A stretch of 64,000 nucleotides of DNA from Kaistia soli DSM 19436 (GTDB lineage: Bacteria; Pseudomonadota; Alphaproteobacteria; Rhizobiales; Kaistiaceae). The notes below the pieces were generated by a model. It saw nothing but the letters and a program-made list of their open reading frames with translations, was not told the origin of the DNA and made no database searches. A program made the position numbers and the translations under genes. Shown here one piece after another: positions 17,858 through 26,869 of the stretch. Numbering within the stretch: position 1 is the stretch's first letter; each line of letters begins with the position of its first letter. Location of the stretch: assembly GCF_900129325.1 (NCBI RefSeq), contig NZ_FQUP01000001.1:1530615-1594614 (forward strand). The letters run 5' to 3'.

Positions 17858-19105
17858 TCAGGCCAAGGGCTCCGGCACGAATTCTGATGTGCCGGCTGAG
17901 GGCCGCGCGAGCCAGGCCTTGATGCCGTCCGATGCGGCGACGCCGGTCGCGAAGCAGGCCTGCAGCAGATAGCCGCCAGTCGGCGCTTCCCAATCCAGCA
18001 TTTCCCCGGCCACGAAGGTGCCCGGCCGCGCCCTCAGCATCAGCTGATCGTCGACAGCGTCGAAGGCGACGCCGCCCGCGGTTGAGATCGCGCGCTCGAG
18101 CCCGGCTGGCGGACCGAGGCGCAAGGGCAGCGCCTTGATGAGCGCAGCCAGCGCCTCCGGCTCCCGCGGCAGATCGGGGCGTGTCTCGCGCAGCAGATTG
18201 ATTGCGACGGGTGCGAGCTTCACGGCCTTGCGCAGACGGTTCGACAGCGATTCCGTCGGGCGCTGGCGTGCGATCCGCCTGGCAATCTCGGCCGCGTCCA
18301 GTTGCGGCAACAAGTCGATGGCGATCTCCGCGCCGCCGGCCTTCGCGTTCTCGCGGAGCGTGCTGCTCAGCGCGTAGAATGCGCCACCTTCGATGCCATA
18401 GCGGGCAATCATCGCTTCGCCACGCACCCGCTCGTGCTTGTAGCTGACGGCGATATTCTTGAGCGGCGTCCCAGCGAAGCGATCGCGAAACGTTTCCGAC
18501 CAGGGCAGCGAAAATCCGACATTGGCGGGGGCGAGCGGCGTCACCGCGACGCCCGCCTCTTCGAGGATCGGCACGAACCGGCCGTCGGCACCGAGGCGCG
18601 GCCAACTGGCGCCGCCGAGCGCGAGCAGCGTCGCATCCGCCTTGATTGTCTCGATCGTCCCGTAGGGCGTGCGGAAGCGATCCTCGCCCGGCCCGCCGAA
18701 GCCGATCCATTCATGCCGAGTCACCAGCGTGACGCCGAGCGCGTCGAGCCGGCGGAGCCAGGCCCTCAGCAGTGGCGATGCTTTCATCGATTTCGGAAAT
18801 ACGCGTCCGCTCGAGCCGACAAAGGTTGTCTCGCCAAACGCATCGGCGAAAGCACGGAGCGCATCGGGCGGGAAGCTCTCCACAACGGCCTGGAGCCTTG
18901 GCGCGGCCACGCCATAGCGCCCGAGGAATCGCTCCATCGGCTCGCTATGGGTGAGATTGAGGCCGCCGCGTCCCGCCATCAGGAACTTGCGGGCCGGGGA
19001 GGGCATACGCTCATGCACGGTGACCGCCGCGCCCGCCTCGGCGAGGCGGAGAGCGGCGATCAGCCCGGTTGGGCCGGCGCCGACGATCGTGACGCGACGT
19101 GTCAC
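17858..19105 (-). CDS. NAD(P)/FAD-dependent flavoprotein, HI0933-like (TIGR03862 type)
   Basis: The 415-aa protein opens with the dinucleotide-binding GAGPTGLIAALRLAEAG and has the HI0933-family blocks GRGGLNLTHSEP, FPKSMKASPLLRAWL, ALGGASWPRLGADG and a C-terminal GTFVAGEMLDWEAPTGGYLLQ, where FAD binds. Family members include bacterial oxidoreductases of mostly unknown substrate. It lies 3 bp downstream of a lytic transglycosylase gene and is probably cotranscribed with it. Confidence 0.88.
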   Translation of the reverse strand: MTRRVTIVGAGPTGLIAALRLAEAGAAVTVHERMPSPARKFLMAGRGGLNLTHSEPMERFLGRYGVAAPRLQAVVESFPPDALRAFADAFGETTFVGSSGRVFPKSMKASPLLRAWLRRLDALGVTLVTRHEWIGFGGPGEDRFRTPYGTIETIKADATLLALGGASWPRLGADGRFVPILEEAGVAVTPLAPANVGFSLPWSETFRDRFAGTPLKNIAVSYKHERVRGEAMIARYGIEGGAFYALSSTLRENAKAGGAEIAIDLLPQLDAAEIARRIARQRPTESLSNRLRKAVKLAPVAINLLRETRPDLPREPEALAALIKALPLRLGPPAGLERAISTAGGVAFDAVDDQLMLRARPGTFVAGEMLDWEAPTGGYLLQACFATGVAASDGIKAWLARPSAGTSEFVPEPLA

Positions 19106-19108
19106 GCG

Positions 19109-19930
19109 CTACTGCTTGCCGACCAGCTTGTCCGCGAAGAGCGCTGCGCTTTTGGCATAGACTTCGGCCTTGTTCCACTGGCGCAGCACGTTGAAATTGG
19201 CCGAGCCCTCTTCCCAGCTGCCGCCGCGCTGCCAGCCATAGCCCTTGAGGTAATTGGCCGTCGAGGCGAGGACGTCGGCGGGGCTGTGGCGCAGGTCGGC
19301 ATGGCCGTTGCCGTCGAAATCGATGGCGAAGCGGACATAGGAGGACGCCATGAACTGCGTCTGTCCGATCTCGCCGGCCCATGCGCCCTTCATGTCGCCG
19401 GGGGCAAGGTCGCCACGCTGGACGATCTTGAGTGCGTCCATCAGCTGCTCCTGGAAGAAGTCGGTGCGGCGGCAATCGAAGGCCAGCGTCGCAAGGGAGC
19501 GGAAGGTCGACATATTGCCGCTGCCGGCGCCGAAATCCGTCTCCATACCCCAGATCGCGATCAGGATCGGCCCGGGAACGCCGAACTGCTTCTCGATGCG
19601 GGCGAGCACATTGGCATACTGCGCCATCAGCTTCTTGCCACGAGCGACGCGACCGGCCGAGACGACGCGGGCGGAATAGACCGAGAAGGGCTGCTTGAAG
19701 TGCTTCTGATTGCGGTCGAGCTTGATGACGCGCGCATCATAGGTCACGCCCGAAAGCGCCGCCTGGACGACGCGCGGCGAAATGCCATTGGCGATCGCCT
19801 CGCCCTTGAAGCTTTCCAGCCAGGTTGGGAAGTCGGCCGGATTGTTGCTGCAGGTCGCGGCGTTTGCTCCCGCCGCGCCGGCAGTGAGGACCAGCGTGGC
19901 AATCAGCATGCGAAGCTTGGAACGGATCAT
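19109..19930 (-). CDS. Lytic murein transglycosylase, MltB/SLT_2 family
   Basis: The 273-aa secreted protein has a signal peptide ending near GANA-AT and the SLT_2 fold. The catalytic Glu130 lies in IAIWGMETDFG. GEIGQTQFMASSYVRFAIDFDGNG and ANYLKGYGWQRGGSW are standard MltB blocks. It cleaves the MurNAc-GlcNAc bond with 1,6-anhydro ring formation. Unlike its neighbour at 20820-22064 it has no peptidoglycan-binding tail. The upstream frame to 19990 precedes a natural signal peptide and is not used. Confidence 0.9.
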   Translation of the reverse strand: MIRSKLRMLIATLVLTAGAAGANAATCSNNPADFPTWLESFKGEAIANGISPRVVQAALSGVTYDARVIKLDRNQKHFKQPFSVYSARVVSAGRVARGKKLMAQYANVLARIEKQFGVPGPILIAIWGMETDFGAGSGNMSTFRSLATLAFDCRRTDFFQEQLMDALKIVQRGDLAPGDMKGAWAGEIGQTQFMASSYVRFAIDFDGNGHADLRHSPADVLASTANYLKGYGWQRGGSWEEGSANFNVLRQWNKAEVYAKSAALFADKLVGKQ

Positions 19931-20089
19931 GGTCTGCTTTCGTCTCTTTGTTGGCCGGCGCCGGAGAGCCTTGGCGGCATTGAGTGCCATCGATGCGCCA
20001 AGTACTCACGGGTGGACGGTACGTTCAAGACGAAGCCTAGACGATCGAGGTTACTTTCCGGTTGAAAGGACCCGGTGTTGCATTCCTGC

Positions 20090-20569
20090 TCAGGTCGTCG
20101 CTGCACCGAAACCCCGGCGTTTCAGCCGCACGATGGCGAGATCGAGCGCCGAGAGGAACGCTGATCGATCGCGCGGCGAGAAGGGCCTCGGTCCGCCAGT
20201 GATCGCGCCTGCGGAGCGTAGGTCTTCCATGAGATTGCGCGTCGCCAGCGCCATGCCGATCGAGGCTTCGGTGAAGGGTCGGCCATTTGGCGCGATGACG
20301 TCCGCGCCGGCCTTTATCGCGCGGTCGGCGAGAGGTACGTCGGACGTCACCACGATGTCGCCCTCGACCGCCCGCTCGGCGATCCAGTCGTCGGCGACAT
20401 TCATGCCGCCGGGCACGATGACCCGTTCGATCATTGGGTCGCGCGGTACCTGCATGAAGCTGTTGGCGACGACGAAGGTCTTGAGGCCGTGCCGTTCGGC
20501 GACCTTGTAGATCTCGGCCTTCACCGGGCAGGCGTCGGCGTCGATATAGATCAGGATCGGTCGAGACAT
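20090..20569 (-). CDS. YaiI/YqxD family (DUF188) NYN-domain protein
   Basis: The 159-aa product has the family opening [21 protein letters not shown] and the acidic, nuclease-like pattern [19 protein letters not shown], plus a C-terminal [19 protein letters not shown]. The NYN/PIN-like fold suggests an RNase-type metal site, but no activity is established. The ATG at 20569 replaces the longer frame to 20656, which would run through a strong hairpin. Confidence 0.88.
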   Translation of the reverse strand: MSRPILIYIDADACPVKAEIYKVAERHGLKTFVVANSFMQVPRDPMIERVIVPGGMNVADDWIAERAVEGDIVVTSDVPLADRAIKAGADVIAPNGRPFTEASIGMALATRNLMEDLRSAGAITGGPRPFSPRDRSAFLSALDLAIVRLKRRGFGAATT

Positions 20570-20592
20570 GGAGAACAGGCTTCTCAAATGAG

Positions 20593-20618
20593 AAGGGTCG
20601 CCCGTTTGGGCGACCCTT
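20593..20618. terminator. Perfect 11-bp hairpin in the leader of the YaiI-type gene
   Basis: AAGGGTCGCCC and GGGCGACCCTT pair exactly around a 4-base loop, 24 bp upstream of the DUF188-family start. No T-run follows on either strand. It could end the upstream minus-strand transcript, or it could be a leader structure affecting translation of the gene. Confidence 0.5.
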
Positions 20619-20819
20619 CCATTGTCAGACCGCGACCCGGCCCGAAGGCCAAGCAAGGCCGGTCAAGCGGTGCGAATCCCTACGAAATCAGAGATCCGGA
20701 CCATTGCGACCAAGCCACGCGGCAAACGACAATGAGACACAGGATCACCTCCTTTCGATTGTTGAAGACAGACCGAGCTTACCGAAGATGACGGCGATTG
20801 AAAGCGGAAATTCACCGGC

Positions 20820-22064
20820 TCATCGAATCTGTTTGAGCAGTGCCGCATCCGGGAAGCAGGTGGGCGGAACGCCCTTCGCGGTCTGCCAGGCGCCGACCGC
20901 GTTGCGCGTCTTGTAGCCCACCAGCCCATCGGCCGAGCCTACATCGACGCCGCGTGCTTCGAGGCGCTGCTGCATTGCACGGACGTCGCTGCGCCTGAAT
21001 CCACCCACGTCAGCCCAGCGTCCAAGGAAGGCACCGGCATTGGACCGGATGCGATCGGAAAGATGGCCGATGAACAGCGCGTAGAGATCGCTCTCGTTAT
21101 AGGTCTTCAGGACGTAGAAATTGTCCGAGACGAGGAAGGCGGGGCCATACCGACCGGCGGGCATCAGCAGATGCATGGTCTGCTTCTGGGCCCGCGCGTT
21201 GATCGGCGTTCCATCGGCATTGCGAATGCCCATGGCGAGCCAGTCCGTCATCGGCCTGCCCTGGTCGGGGCCTTCGAGGCTGCAGGTGATTTCCGGCGGC
21301 AGCGACACCTCGAAGCCCCAGCCGACGCCGGGCTGCCAGCCATTCTGCTTCAGGAAATTAGCGATGGAGCCGAGCGTATCCGGGACCGAGTTCCAGATGT
21401 CGCGGCGGCCGTTCTTGTCGAAGTCCACCGCCGTCGTGAGGTATTTCGACGGCAGGAATTGCGGCTGGCCGAGCGCGCCGGCCCATGAACTCTTCATCTC
21501 CTTCAGGGCGATGTGGTCACCCTCAAGGATTTCCAGCGCCGCGAGCAGTTCGGGATAGAAGTTTTCCTTGCGCGCGCCCATGAAGGCTTCGGTCGCGAGC
21601 GCCCGGATCGCGGAATAGGGCAGCTTGGCCGCGCCATAGCCGGACTCGCGGCCCCAGATCGCCAGAACGATCGAGGGCGGCACGCCGTAACGTGTCTCGA
21701 CCTCGGCGAGGGTTCGCGACAGTGACCTGAAGCGGCTGCGGCCGCCCTGGGCAAGCGACTTGACCTTGCCTTCATCGAAATAGCGGGCCGGTCCCTGGAA
21801 TTCGGCCTGGCGCTGCGGCTCCTCTCGCCCCGGCTGTCCAGGTGGCGCGAGGTCGGGCAGCGTCCAGTCGAGCGTCAATCCTGCAAAGGCGCGCTGAAGC
21901 GTCGGCTGCGTCACGCCGCGCTTCTCCGCGTCGGGCGCCACCGTTGCGGACAGCCATTTCTGGAACGCGATTTCGGTCTCGCCCCGCGACTGTGCATAGG
22001 CAGGCGATGCGGCGACGAGACCGAGGAGAACGCAGAGATTGAAGAAGAAGCGCAAGGTAATCAC
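20820..22064 (-). CDS. Lytic murein transglycosylase with C-terminal peptidoglycan-binding domain
   Basis: From GTG 22064 the product is 414 aa: a signal peptide (ending near PAYAQ), then the MltB-type catalytic region with Glu140 in LAIWGRESGYG, GALGQPQFLPSKY and FLKQNGWQPGVGWG. A C-terminal PG_binding_1 domain follows (RSDVRAMQQRLEARGVDVG, given in part, with GLVGYKTRNAVGAWQ). The frame stays open 138 codons further upstream, but that part overlaps the DUF1194 gene and lacks family sequence. A TTG four codons inside is an alternative start. It is a second, paralogous enzyme within 1.5 kb. Confidence 0.9.
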   Translation of the reverse strand: MITLRFFFNLCVLLGLVAASPAYAQSRGETEIAFQKWLSATVAPDAEKRGVTQPTLQRAFAGLTLDWTLPDLAPPGQPGREEPQRQAEFQGPARYFDEGKVKSLAQGGRSRFRSLSRTLAEVETRYGVPPSIVLAIWGRESGYGAAKLPYSAIRALATEAFMGARKENFYPELLAALEILEGDHIALKEMKSSWAGALGQPQFLPSKYLTTAVDFDKNGRRDIWNSVPDTLGSIANFLKQNGWQPGVGWGFEVSLPPEITCSLEGPDQGRPMTDWLAMGIRNADGTPINARAQKQTMHLLMPAGRYGPAFLVSDNFYVLKTYNESDLYALFIGHLSDRIRSNAGAFLGRWADVGGFRRSDVRAMQQRLEARGVDVGSADGLVGYKTRNAVGAWQTAKGVPPTCFPDAALLKQIR

Positions 22065-22128
22065 CCGATCCGAAAGTGCAATTCGCAGCCGACAGTGGCG
22101 GGTTGCCGGGCCGGACGCAACGGGGATG

Positions 22129-22953
22129 CTAGCGCGACATCCAGTTGTTGCGACGCGCCTCGCCGATGAGACAATCGGCCGTATCGCGCGCCGCGCTATC
22201 GGCGACGCGAATGAGCGGCGGACCCTTCGAGGGGCCCCAGTATTCAGCGATTTCCTGGATGAGCTTGCGGCGGATCGCGGTCTCGAACTGGTCGCTCGAC
22301 GTGACGGGAATTGTGAACGCACCTGGGCCGCCGACGACGCAGTCGCGGTAATACCCGTCGAGATCGGCGATATCAAAAGCGCTGTAGCCGCCGGGGCGCA
22401 GCACGATCGGCAGGCCGTTGATGACGATGCCGCGCGCCAAAACCGCGTCGCGGGCCGGCACGACGGGGCCGCCGACATTGTTCGGTCCGTCGCCCGAGAC
22501 GTCGATCACCTGCCGCTCGCCGGCAAAGCCGTTGTCCATGAAGAGACTGGCCGCAAAGAGGAGGCTCGACGAGATCGATGTGCCGAAGCGCCCGCTCGCC
22601 TGCGAAGGTCCGATCGCAGCGGAAAAGGCGTCGGCGCCTTCTTCGTCTTCCACGAGGCTCCAGGGAACGACGACATTTTCGGAGCCCGGTCCCGACCATT
22701 CGAAATAAGTGAGCGCGATGCGACCGTTGAGTCCGGAACGAATGGCCCTGATGACATCTGGATGGCGCAATGCGTCACGATAGCCCTGCCTCTGGATCGC
22801 ACGTTCCCCGGCATCCATCGAGCGCGAGACGTCGACAGCGAGCACAAGTTCGACATCGACGGGGAGATCGGCCGCTTGCGCGGGCATCACCGACGTCGCG
22901 AGCAGCGCGGAAAGACCCGCGATGAGGCATAGCGGAAAGCAAGCGGGCTTCAT
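22129..22953 (-). CDS. DUF1194 von Willebrand A-like secreted protein
   Basis: The 274-aa protein has a signal peptide (ending near PAQA-AD) and a vWA-like domain with the metal-site motif DVSRSM (Asp41, Ser43, Ser45) and VIDVSGDGPNNVGG. Conserved DUF1194 blocks include TYFEWSGPG and SSLLFAASLF. The family is common in Alphaproteobacteria and its role is unknown. A metal-dependent protein-binding function in the periplasm is the inference from the fold. Confidence 0.88.
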   Translation of the reverse strand: MKPACFPLCLIAGLSALLATSVMPAQAADLPVDVELVLAVDVSRSMDAGERAIQRQGYRDALRHPDVIRAIRSGLNGRIALTYFEWSGPGSENVVVPWSLVEDEEGADAFSAAIGPSQASGRFGTSISSSLLFAASLFMDNGFAGERQVIDVSGDGPNNVGGPVVPARDAVLARGIVINGLPIVLRPGGYSAFDIADLDGYYRDCVVGGPGAFTIPVTSSDQFETAIRRKLIQEIAEYWGPSKGPPLIRVADSAARDTADCLIGEARRNNWMSR

Positions 22954-23088
22954 GTCCTCCTCCTCGGGCGTGGCGGGCAGAGCGCGAAGACCGGGGGATG
23001 CAAGGCTTCCCTGACAACTGTAGGGTGAGCTGAGCGATCCTCAAGGCCTTTTCGGGCTGGGCTGATCGAACGCTAGCGAGCAATCTGG

Positions 23089-24594
23089 ATGGCAGCGACT
23101 GACGAAACGGCATCAGGGACGGCCCGCGTGGTGCTTGCGGCGACGATCCTGGCCTCCGGCATGGCCTTCATGGACGGTACCGTTGTCACGGTGGCCTTGC
23201 CAGCGATCCGCGCCGGGCTCGGCGCCGGCTTTGCAGAGGGACAGTGGACGGCGAATGCGTACACGCTGACGCTTGCCGCCTTCACGCTGCTCGGCGGCGC
23301 CGCCGGCGACGCCTTTGGTCTCAGGCGCGTCTTCATGATCGGGATCGCGCTGTTTGGCCTCGCTTCAGCGGCCTGCGGGTTCGCATGGTCGCCGGAGAGC
23401 CTTGTCGTGTCCCGGGCGATCCAGGGGGTCGGCGGTGCCTTGATGGTGCCGGGCTCTCTGGCGCTGATCGCGGCGCACTATCCGCCGAAGGTTCGTGGGC
23501 GGGCGATCGGCGCCTGGGCTGCAGCCTCGTCGATCGCGCCGGCGATCGGCCCCGTCATCGGCGGCCTTCTCGTCGATCATGGTTCGTGGCGCGCTATCTT
23601 CCTGATCAATGTGCCGATCGCCATAGCCGCGCTTGTCCTCTGCCAACTGCGTGTTCCGGCCGATGGAGCGCGCGCCGAAGCGCGGATGGACTGGACCGGT
23701 GGCGCGCTCGCGGTGCTCGGGCTTGGGCTGACCGCCTACGGACTGACGGCGGTCGCGGATCCGGCGGGCGGCGGCGCGGCGATCAATCTCGGCCTCGCCG
23801 CGCTCGGGGCCTTGATACTGGTTCTGTTCGTCTTCTGGGAGCAGCGGGCTCCGAACCCGATGATGCCCCTTGGGCTGTTCAAAAGCCGAACCTTCTCGGG
23901 CGTCAATGTGTTGACGCTGCTCCTCTATTTCGCGCTGTCCGGCGCCCTGTTCTTCCTGCCGACGGCGCTTATCGAGGCACATCGCTATCCGGCGGCGCTC
24001 GCTGGTTCGGTATTCATTCCGTTTGTCGTGGTCATGGGCGTGCTGTCACGCTTTGGCGGCGGCCTTGCAGACCGTATCGGCACGCGGCCCTGTCTGACCT
24101 TCGGTCCCATCATCACCGGGCTGGGATTTTTGGCTCTGGCGCCGGCCGTCGCGCAGGGCGGCTATGGAACGGCGGTGGTGCCCGTCATGCTGCTGATGGG
24201 GCTCGGCATGGGCATTACCGTCGCGCCGCTTTCGACTGCCGTCATGAATGCCGCGCCCCCCGAACGCAGCGGCGCGGCCTCAGGCATCAACAACGCGGTC
24301 GCACGAGTCGCCGGCCTGCTCGCCGTCGCAAGCCTCGGCCTCGCCGTCGGCATCGGTTTCACGATAGCGCTCAGCGGCGAAGCCGGGCCAGCCGCGGATG
24401 CCGTTCGGGCGGCTGGCTTCGGCGCGGCGCAGGCCGGCGAGCTCGCCGATGGAGCGATCGAGGCGCTGCGGGCGCGCGCAACGATCGCCGGCTTCGGCGC
24501 GGCGACCGTGATCTGCGGCGTCCTGGCGCTTCTCGCCGGCCTCGTCGGATGGCTGTTCACCGGAGCCGAGGCCGGCTCGGAGCCCGGCGGCTGA
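23089..24594 (+). CDS. MFS exporter, DHA2 (14-TM) family
   Basis: The 501-aa protein has about 14 membrane helices and the DHA2 signatures: motif D1 in MAFMDGTVVTVALPAIRAGL (helix 1), motif A GDAFGLRRVFMIG between helices 2 and 3, and motif C-like GPVIGGLLVDHGSWRAIFLIN, the antiporter motif. These transporters use the proton gradient to export drugs or metabolites. The substrate is unknown. It has no adjacent regulator. Its 3' end is 3 bp from the convergent EF-G paralogue. Confidence 0.9.
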   Translation: MAATDETASGTARVVLAATILASGMAFMDGTVVTVALPAIRAGLGAGFAEGQWTANAYTLTLAAFTLLGGAAGDAFGLRRVFMIGIALFGLASAACGFAWSPESLVVSRAIQGVGGALMVPGSLALIAAHYPPKVRGRAIGAWAAASSIAPAIGPVIGGLLVDHGSWRAIFLINVPIAIAALVLCQLRVPADGARAEARMDWTGGALAVLGLGLTAYGLTAVADPAGGGAAINLGLAALGALILVLFVFWEQRAPNPMMPLGLFKSRTFSGVNVLTLLLYFALSGALFFLPTALIEAHRYPAALAGSVFIPFVVVMGVLSRFGGGLADRIGTRPCLTFGPIITGLGFLALAPAVAQGGYGTAVVPVMLLMGLGMGITVAPLSTAVMNAAPPERSGAASGINNAVARVAGLLAVASLGLAVGIGFTIALSGEAGPAADAVRAAGFGAAQAGELADGAIEALRARATIAGFGAATVICGVLALLAGLVGWLFTGAEAGSEPGG

Positions 24595-24597
24595 ACG

Positions 24598-26661
24598 TCA
24601 GGCGGCGCGGGCGTTTGTCTTTCGCCCGTCCGGCGTAGTGGTGCGGCTGGTCTGTTCGGCGAGGTGATCATAGCGCGCCGTATAGCTGCCCGCTCCGGAG
24701 GTCGCCGAGCGCAGCTCGACGATGAAGCCCGCCATTTCCGCTTCCGGGATTTCCGCCTCGACGGTGTCCCAGCCAGGCCAGCCGCTGCGCGCATCGAAGC
24801 CGAGCAATTGGCCACGTCGCTGTGTCACCATCATGTTGACCCGCGGCGCGGTCTCCGACGGAACAATCACTGAGACATGGAGGACAGGCTCCAGCAAGAC
24901 GGGCTGGCATTGCTCCAACGCCTCGCGCATGCCGATCTGCCCCGCCGTGCGGAATGCCTGGTCCGAGGAATCGACGCTGTGATAGGAGCCGTCGGTGAGC
25001 CGCACCGCGACATCGACCACCCGATGGCCGAGCGGCCCTTTCTTGAGCGCGTCCAGAACCCCCGCCTCGACGGCGGGAATATAGTTGCGCGGGATGGCAC
25101 CGCCGGTGATCGCGTCCTCGAACAGGAAGCCGGCGCCTCGTGGCTGCGGCCGGACCTCCAGCACGCAGTCGCCGAACTGGCCATGGCCGCCAGACTGCTT
25201 CTTGTGGCGCCCGCGCACGGTGGCGCTGGCGCGGATGGTCTCGCGATAGGGAATGCTCGGTGGCCGCTGCTCGACCGAAAGGCCGAAGCGTGCGGCAAGG
25301 CGCTCCATGGCGACGCGCAGATGCATCTCGCCCTGGCCGCCCAATCGCACTTCGCCCGTATCGGCGTCCTGTCCGACGACCATCGCCGGACTTTCCTCGG
25401 AGAGTTTGGCGAGGGCAAGCGCGAGCTTCGCCTCGTCCTTTCGATCGATGGAACCGATCGCGAGTGCCATCACGGGTTCAGGCGCTGCCAGCGGCGCCAG
25501 TTGCGGCACGGCTGATTTGCCCGCCGCGAGCGTCATTCCCGTCGCCGCGCCGTCGAGTTTGCCGAAGCCGGCCGTTTCTCCCGTCTGCACCGTGTCGCGC
25601 TTCACCATCTGAACCCCTGTCGGTCGCAGGAGGCTAGAAACGCGGCCGACAGGCCCGCTTGGTCCCGCCAGTTCGGCTGCGTCCTCGATCGCGCCACGCA
25701 GCACGCGGCCAATGGAAAGCTTGCCAGCATGGCCGGCATTGACTGTCTTGACGATCTGGACGACCGGTTCCCCGGCGCTCGGAAGCGCGAGGCGGTCGAG
25801 GACGGCTGTGATGTCGGGCGCCTCGTGACGGATAGCCTTCAACAGCCGCCCGACGCCATGGCCATGCAGCGCCGATCCGATCAGTACCGGACAAACCAGG
25901 CCGTCGCGGAAGTCGCGCACGAGATCGGCGAAGACGTGGTCCCGCGCCGGCTCGATATCGTCGAGCAGCGCCTCCATGAGCGCATCGTCATAGTCGGCGA
26001 GCTTTTCCAGCATCGCATAGCGCGCCTCTGCCTCGCGGACGCGGTCGGGATCGGACATGTCGATCACCTCGCTCGGCGCCTGTTCGCGGTAGAGGAATGC
26101 GCGTTCGAGGGCGAGGTCGACGAAACCGGTGACGATATCGTTCTGGCGAATAGGGATGTGGCGCAGCAGCAGCGGGGCGCGGCTGGCCTTCTGCATCAAT
26201 TCGAGCGCTTCCTCGACGCCCATTTCGCTCTTGTCGATCTTGTTCAGGAAAACGAAGCGGGGGATGCCGCGCGCTTCCAGCATGCCGAGCCAGGTCTGCA
26301 AGGCCGGGATCTTGCGCGGATCGGCCTCGACGACGACGACAGCGCAGTCGACGACCGCGAGCGCCGCCTCGGCCTCATGGGCGAACTCCACCGAGCCGGG
26401 GCAGTCGAAGATCGTGATGCGGTCATCGAGGAACGCGGTTTCAGCGATATTGAGCTCGACACTCATCTGGTGCGCGCGCGCCTCGGCCGAGGCATCGCCA
26501 ACCGAGGTGCCGGATGCGACGCTACCCTGGCGGGGGATTGCGCCGGTGCGCGCCAGCAGTGCTTCCAGCAGGGTTGTCTTGCCACTCGCAAAAGGGCCGA
26601 CCAGCGCGATCGCCCTGGGGCCGGCTCTCCTGCCGGCGCCACCGTGGATTGACTCGGTCAT
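24598..26661 (-). CDS. Elongation factor G-like GTPase paralogue
   Basis: The 687-aa product is collinear with EF-G domains I-V. P-loop GPFASGKTT is at residues 22-30, where the usual form is AHIDAGKTT. G3 is DCPGS at 86-90, where the usual form is DTPGH, so the catalytic His is Ser. G4 NKID is at 140-143. A later EF-G domain IV block (KKQSGGHGQFGDC) and domain V complete it. Such second EF-G genes occur in many bacteria, and some lack translocase or GTPase activity. It is not in a str operon here (no rpsL/rpsG/tuf), supporting an accessory role. Confidence 0.9.
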   Translation of the reverse strand: MTESIHGGAGRRAGPRAIALVGPFASGKTTLLEALLARTGAIPRQGSVASGTSVGDASAEARAHQMSVELNIAETAFLDDRITIFDCPGSVEFAHEAEAALAVVDCAVVVVEADPRKIPALQTWLGMLEARGIPRFVFLNKIDKSEMGVEEALELMQKASRAPLLLRHIPIRQNDIVTGFVDLALERAFLYREQAPSEVIDMSDPDRVREAEARYAMLEKLADYDDALMEALLDDIEPARDHVFADLVRDFRDGLVCPVLIGSALHGHGVGRLLKAIRHEAPDITAVLDRLALPSAGEPVVQIVKTVNAGHAGKLSIGRVLRGAIEDAAELAGPSGPVGRVSSLLRPTGVQMVKRDTVQTGETAGFGKLDGAATGMTLAAGKSAVPQLAPLAAPEPVMALAIGSIDRKDEAKLALALAKLSEESPAMVVGQDADTGEVRLGGQGEMHLRVAMERLAARFGLSVEQRPPSIPYRETIRASATVRGRHKKQSGGHGQFGDCVLEVRPQPRGAGFLFEDAITGGAIPRNYIPAVEAGVLDALKKGPLGHRVVDVAVRLTDGSYHSVDSSDQAFRTAGQIGMREALEQCQPVLLEPVLHVSVIVPSETAPRVNMMVTQRRGQLLGFDARSGWPGWDTVEAEIPEAEMAGFIVELRSATSGAGSYTARYDHLAEQTSRTTTPDGRKTNARAA

Positions 26662-26813
26662 CGCTTCCTCCGTTCATGAAATGTTCTCGTGCCATTCTCA
26701 TGCTTCGGTGCGCGAACCGGGCCCGGAAGTCCGGTCGGCGAAGGGATGGTCTCAGGGAACGGGGAGACTGACAAGCATCCTGTACATCACGACGCGGCGA
26801 GGACAAACGCAAT

Positions 26814-26843
26814 CGGCCCGCGCATCCGGGGATGTGCGGGCCG
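26814..26843. terminator. 14-bp hairpin after the DUF992 gene
   Basis: CGGCCCGCGCATCC pairs with GGATGTGCGGGCCG (one G-U) around a 2-base loop, 27 bp beyond the DUF992 stop on the minus strand. It is a strong candidate terminator despite lacking a T-run. Confidence 0.6.
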
Positions 26844-26869
26844 AAAGAATGAACCGATCGGTGTCCGAA

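Noticed and set aside
18302-20065. 587-codon plus-strand open frame
   Set aside because: Antisense to the flavoprotein and a transglycosylase gene, both of which have clear family motifs.
20630-20760. Possible tRNA suggested by GGTGCGAATCC
   Set aside because: The T-loop-like string has no matching acceptor, D or anticodon stems.
22065-22478. Upstream extension of the second lytic transglycosylase
   Set aside because: It overlaps the DUF1194 gene in another frame; a signal peptide begins at GTG 22064.
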